Origin: Candidatus Neomicrothrix sp. UBA825
GTDB taxonomy: Bacteria; Actinomycetota; Acidimicrobiia; Acidimicrobiales; UBA8592
NCBI GenBank assembly: GCA_002295705.1
Contig: DBHP01000100.1
Location: 736 to 24,316, forward strand
DNA: 23,581 bases
Reading direction: 5' to 3'
Shown here: positions 22,321 through 23,581 of the stretch, in pieces
Layout of the letters: each line of letters begins with the position of its first letter
Numbering within the stretch: position 1 is the stretch's first letter
Position numbers and translations under genes: made by a program
Notes under the pieces: model-generated
Database searches by the model: none
What the model saw: the letters and a program-made list of their open reading frames with translations, nothing else
What the model was told of the DNA's origin: nothing

Positions 22321-23581
22321 CTTCTCCATTAATAACGACCAGCCGTTGGGGTATTGAAGACGGGCACACACTCGACGGTTATCTTAAAACAGGTGGCTAT
22401 CAAGCCATTCAAAGAGCTCTGGAAATTTCCCCACAAGAAGTTCACGAAGAAGTAAAAAAAGCTTCTCTTCTTGGAAGAGGCGGAGCCGGTTTCCCAGCAG
22501 GAGTTAAATGGGGATTCCTACCTGAAAACGTATGGCCCAGATATCTTGTTGTGAATGGCGATGAGTCTGAACCAGGCACATACAAAGACAGAATTCTCTT
22601 AGAAAGAGACCCACATCAACTGATAGAGGGATGCCTAATAACCTGCTATGCCTTAGGGCTATCTCAGTGTTTCCTTTATGTCCGAGGAGAAATGGCACAC
22701 GGCCAAGAACGAGTAGCCCAAGCCTTAAACGAAGCTTATGAGGCAGGATACGTAGGCAAAAATATACTTAACACGGAGTTCTCCGTTGATATCGTCCTCC
22801 ACTGGGGAGCGGGAGCATATATCGTCGGTGAAGAAACCGCTTTGATCGAGAGCCTAGAAGGCAACAGGGGAATGCCAAGACTGAAGCCACCTTACTTCCC
22901 GGCATCAATAGGTCTATATGGCAAACCTACAATAGTGAATAACGTTGAAACACTCGCAAATATCCCATGGATCGTTCTCAATGGAGGAGATAAATTCGCA
23001 AAGCTTGGCGCTGAGCAATCCACAGGAACTCGAATATTTGCAGTTTCAGGTCATGTAAATAACCCAGGTGTCTATGAGGTTGAATTCGGTACAACGACTT
23101 TCCGAGACTTGATCATGGGAGAGAAATACGGAAATGGCATCAGGAATGGAAACGAAATAAAAGCATTTATTCCGGGAGGAGCATCAGCTCCATGGTTCTA
23201 TGAAGAGCACCTTGACTTACCCCTAGAAAAAACTGCAGTGGATCAAGCAGGCTCCATGCTAGGCTCGGGCGCGATTGTAGTCATGGACCACACGACAGAC
23301 GTAGTAAAAGCATGTCACAACCTCGTGAGGTTTTTCGCAAGAGAATCGTGCGGGAAATGTGCACCATGTCGCGAGGGAACAAACTGGTTAGAGAAGATCC
23401 TTCAACGAATAATTGATGGCAACGGGCGAACCCAGGACCTAGATCTACTCCTTGATGTCTGCGACAACATCAGTCCGGGAGTCACTTGGCCCCCTAAACA
23501 AACAACCATTTGCCCATTAGGCCCATCAGCAGTATCACCCATCTCATCAGCTATCACTAGATATCGAGAAGAATTCGAAAA
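22317..23581 (+). CDS. nuoF: NADH-quinone oxidoreductase subunit F, partial
   Basis: The frame opens at ATG 22317, overlapping the nuoE stop, and is still open at the window edge after 421 codons. NADH/FMN-binding motifs are seen: LLGRGGAGFPAGVKW, NGDESEPGTYKDR, and GAGAYIVGEETALIESLEG. The N3 [4Fe-4S] motif ESCGKCAPCREGT, with the fourth ligand in TICPLGPS, lies near the end. Only the extreme C-terminus should be missing. The subunit oxidises NADH and feeds electrons through FMN to the iron-sulfur chain. Downstream nuoG and the rest are expected beyond the edge. Confidence 0.97.
   Translation, partial: MTSPLITTSRWGIEDGHTLDGYLKTGGYQAIQRALEISPQEVHEEVKKASLLGRGGAGFPAGVKWGFLPENVWPRYLVVNGDESEPGTYKDRILLERDPHQLIEGCLITCYALGLSQCFLYVRGEMAHGQERVAQALNEAYEAGYVGKNILNTEFSVDIVLHWGAGAYIVGEETALIESLEGNRGMPRLKPPYFPASIGLYGKPTIVNNVETLANIPWIVLNGGDKFAKLGAEQSTGTRIFAVSGHVNNPGVYEVEFGTTTFRDLIMGEKYGNGIRNGNEIKAFIPGGASAPWFYEEHLDLPLEKTAVDQAGSMLGSGAIVVMDHTTDVVKACHNLVRFFARESCGKCAPCREGTNWLEKILQRIIDGNGRTQDLDLLLDVCDNISPGVTWPPKQTTICPLGPSAVSPISSAITRYREEFE

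Noticed and set aside
1..23581. tRNA or rRNA genes, CRISPR arrays, insertion sequences
   Set aside because: No cloverleaf, spaced direct repeats, transposase or terminal inverted repeats were recognised on reading the sequence; a dedicated search was not possible.

Overview
The window looks like a chromosomal segment of an uncultivated, AT-leaning actinobacterium. My best guess is a marine Acidimicrobiia-type lineage; the phylum is well supported, the class is inference. The evidence for the phylum is a mycothiol glycosyltransferase (MshA) followed by a YbjN-family gene, proC, a small BldC/Rv0500A-like DNA-binding protein and a hemA-hemC-hemD-hemB-hemL run. This keeps the gene order of the mycobacterial Rv0486-Rv0512 region. 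GTG and TTG starts are frequent, and several first genes appear to be leaderless.

Layout. Positions 1-377 (minus) hold the N-terminal part of a histidine phosphatase. From 402 to 4480 (plus) come a MoaD-MshA fusion, a YbjN-like protein, ProC, a MerR/excisionase-type regulator, an S-adenosyl-L-methionine hydrolase (DUF62) and a 29-residue membrane peptide. From 4642 to 9810 (plus) there is an almost complete C5-pathway set for heme precursors: hemA, hemC, hemD, hemB and hemL. From 9833 to 12254 (minus) come pgi and, upstream of it, a membrane-anchored monoheme cytochrome c. Positions 12255-12796 form a divergent non-coding region with several inverted repeats close to the plus-strand operon.

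From 12797 to the window edge (plus) runs one dense respiratory cluster. It contains a four-helix membrane protein, a dicluster ferredoxin, a b6-type cytochrome b, a subunit IV-type protein, a Rieske protein, a diheme cytochrome c, an unrecognised 403-residue membrane protein and then nuoA-nuoB-nuoC-nuoD-nuoE-nuoF. The last gene runs off the edge.

How it works together. The plus-strand respiratory genes encode a quinol:cytochrome c oxidoreductase of the split b6/IV type joined to complex I. They therefore cover NADH to quinone to cytochrome c. The heme genes upstream supply cofactor for the b- and c-type cytochromes. The most unusual items are: (1) a sulfur-carrier MoaD domain, with its Gly-Gly end intact, fused in frame to MshA; (2) a b6-type complex with a likely heme-ci cysteine, an APWY Qo motif, and accessory ferredoxin and membrane proteins; (3) a short IPxxLLxR N-terminal motif shared by the subunit IV protein and the divergently encoded cytochrome c; (4) the unrecognised 403-residue protein between the cytochrome c and nuoA; and (5) a repeated TANNNT-N6-start arrangement that suggests leaderless transcripts.
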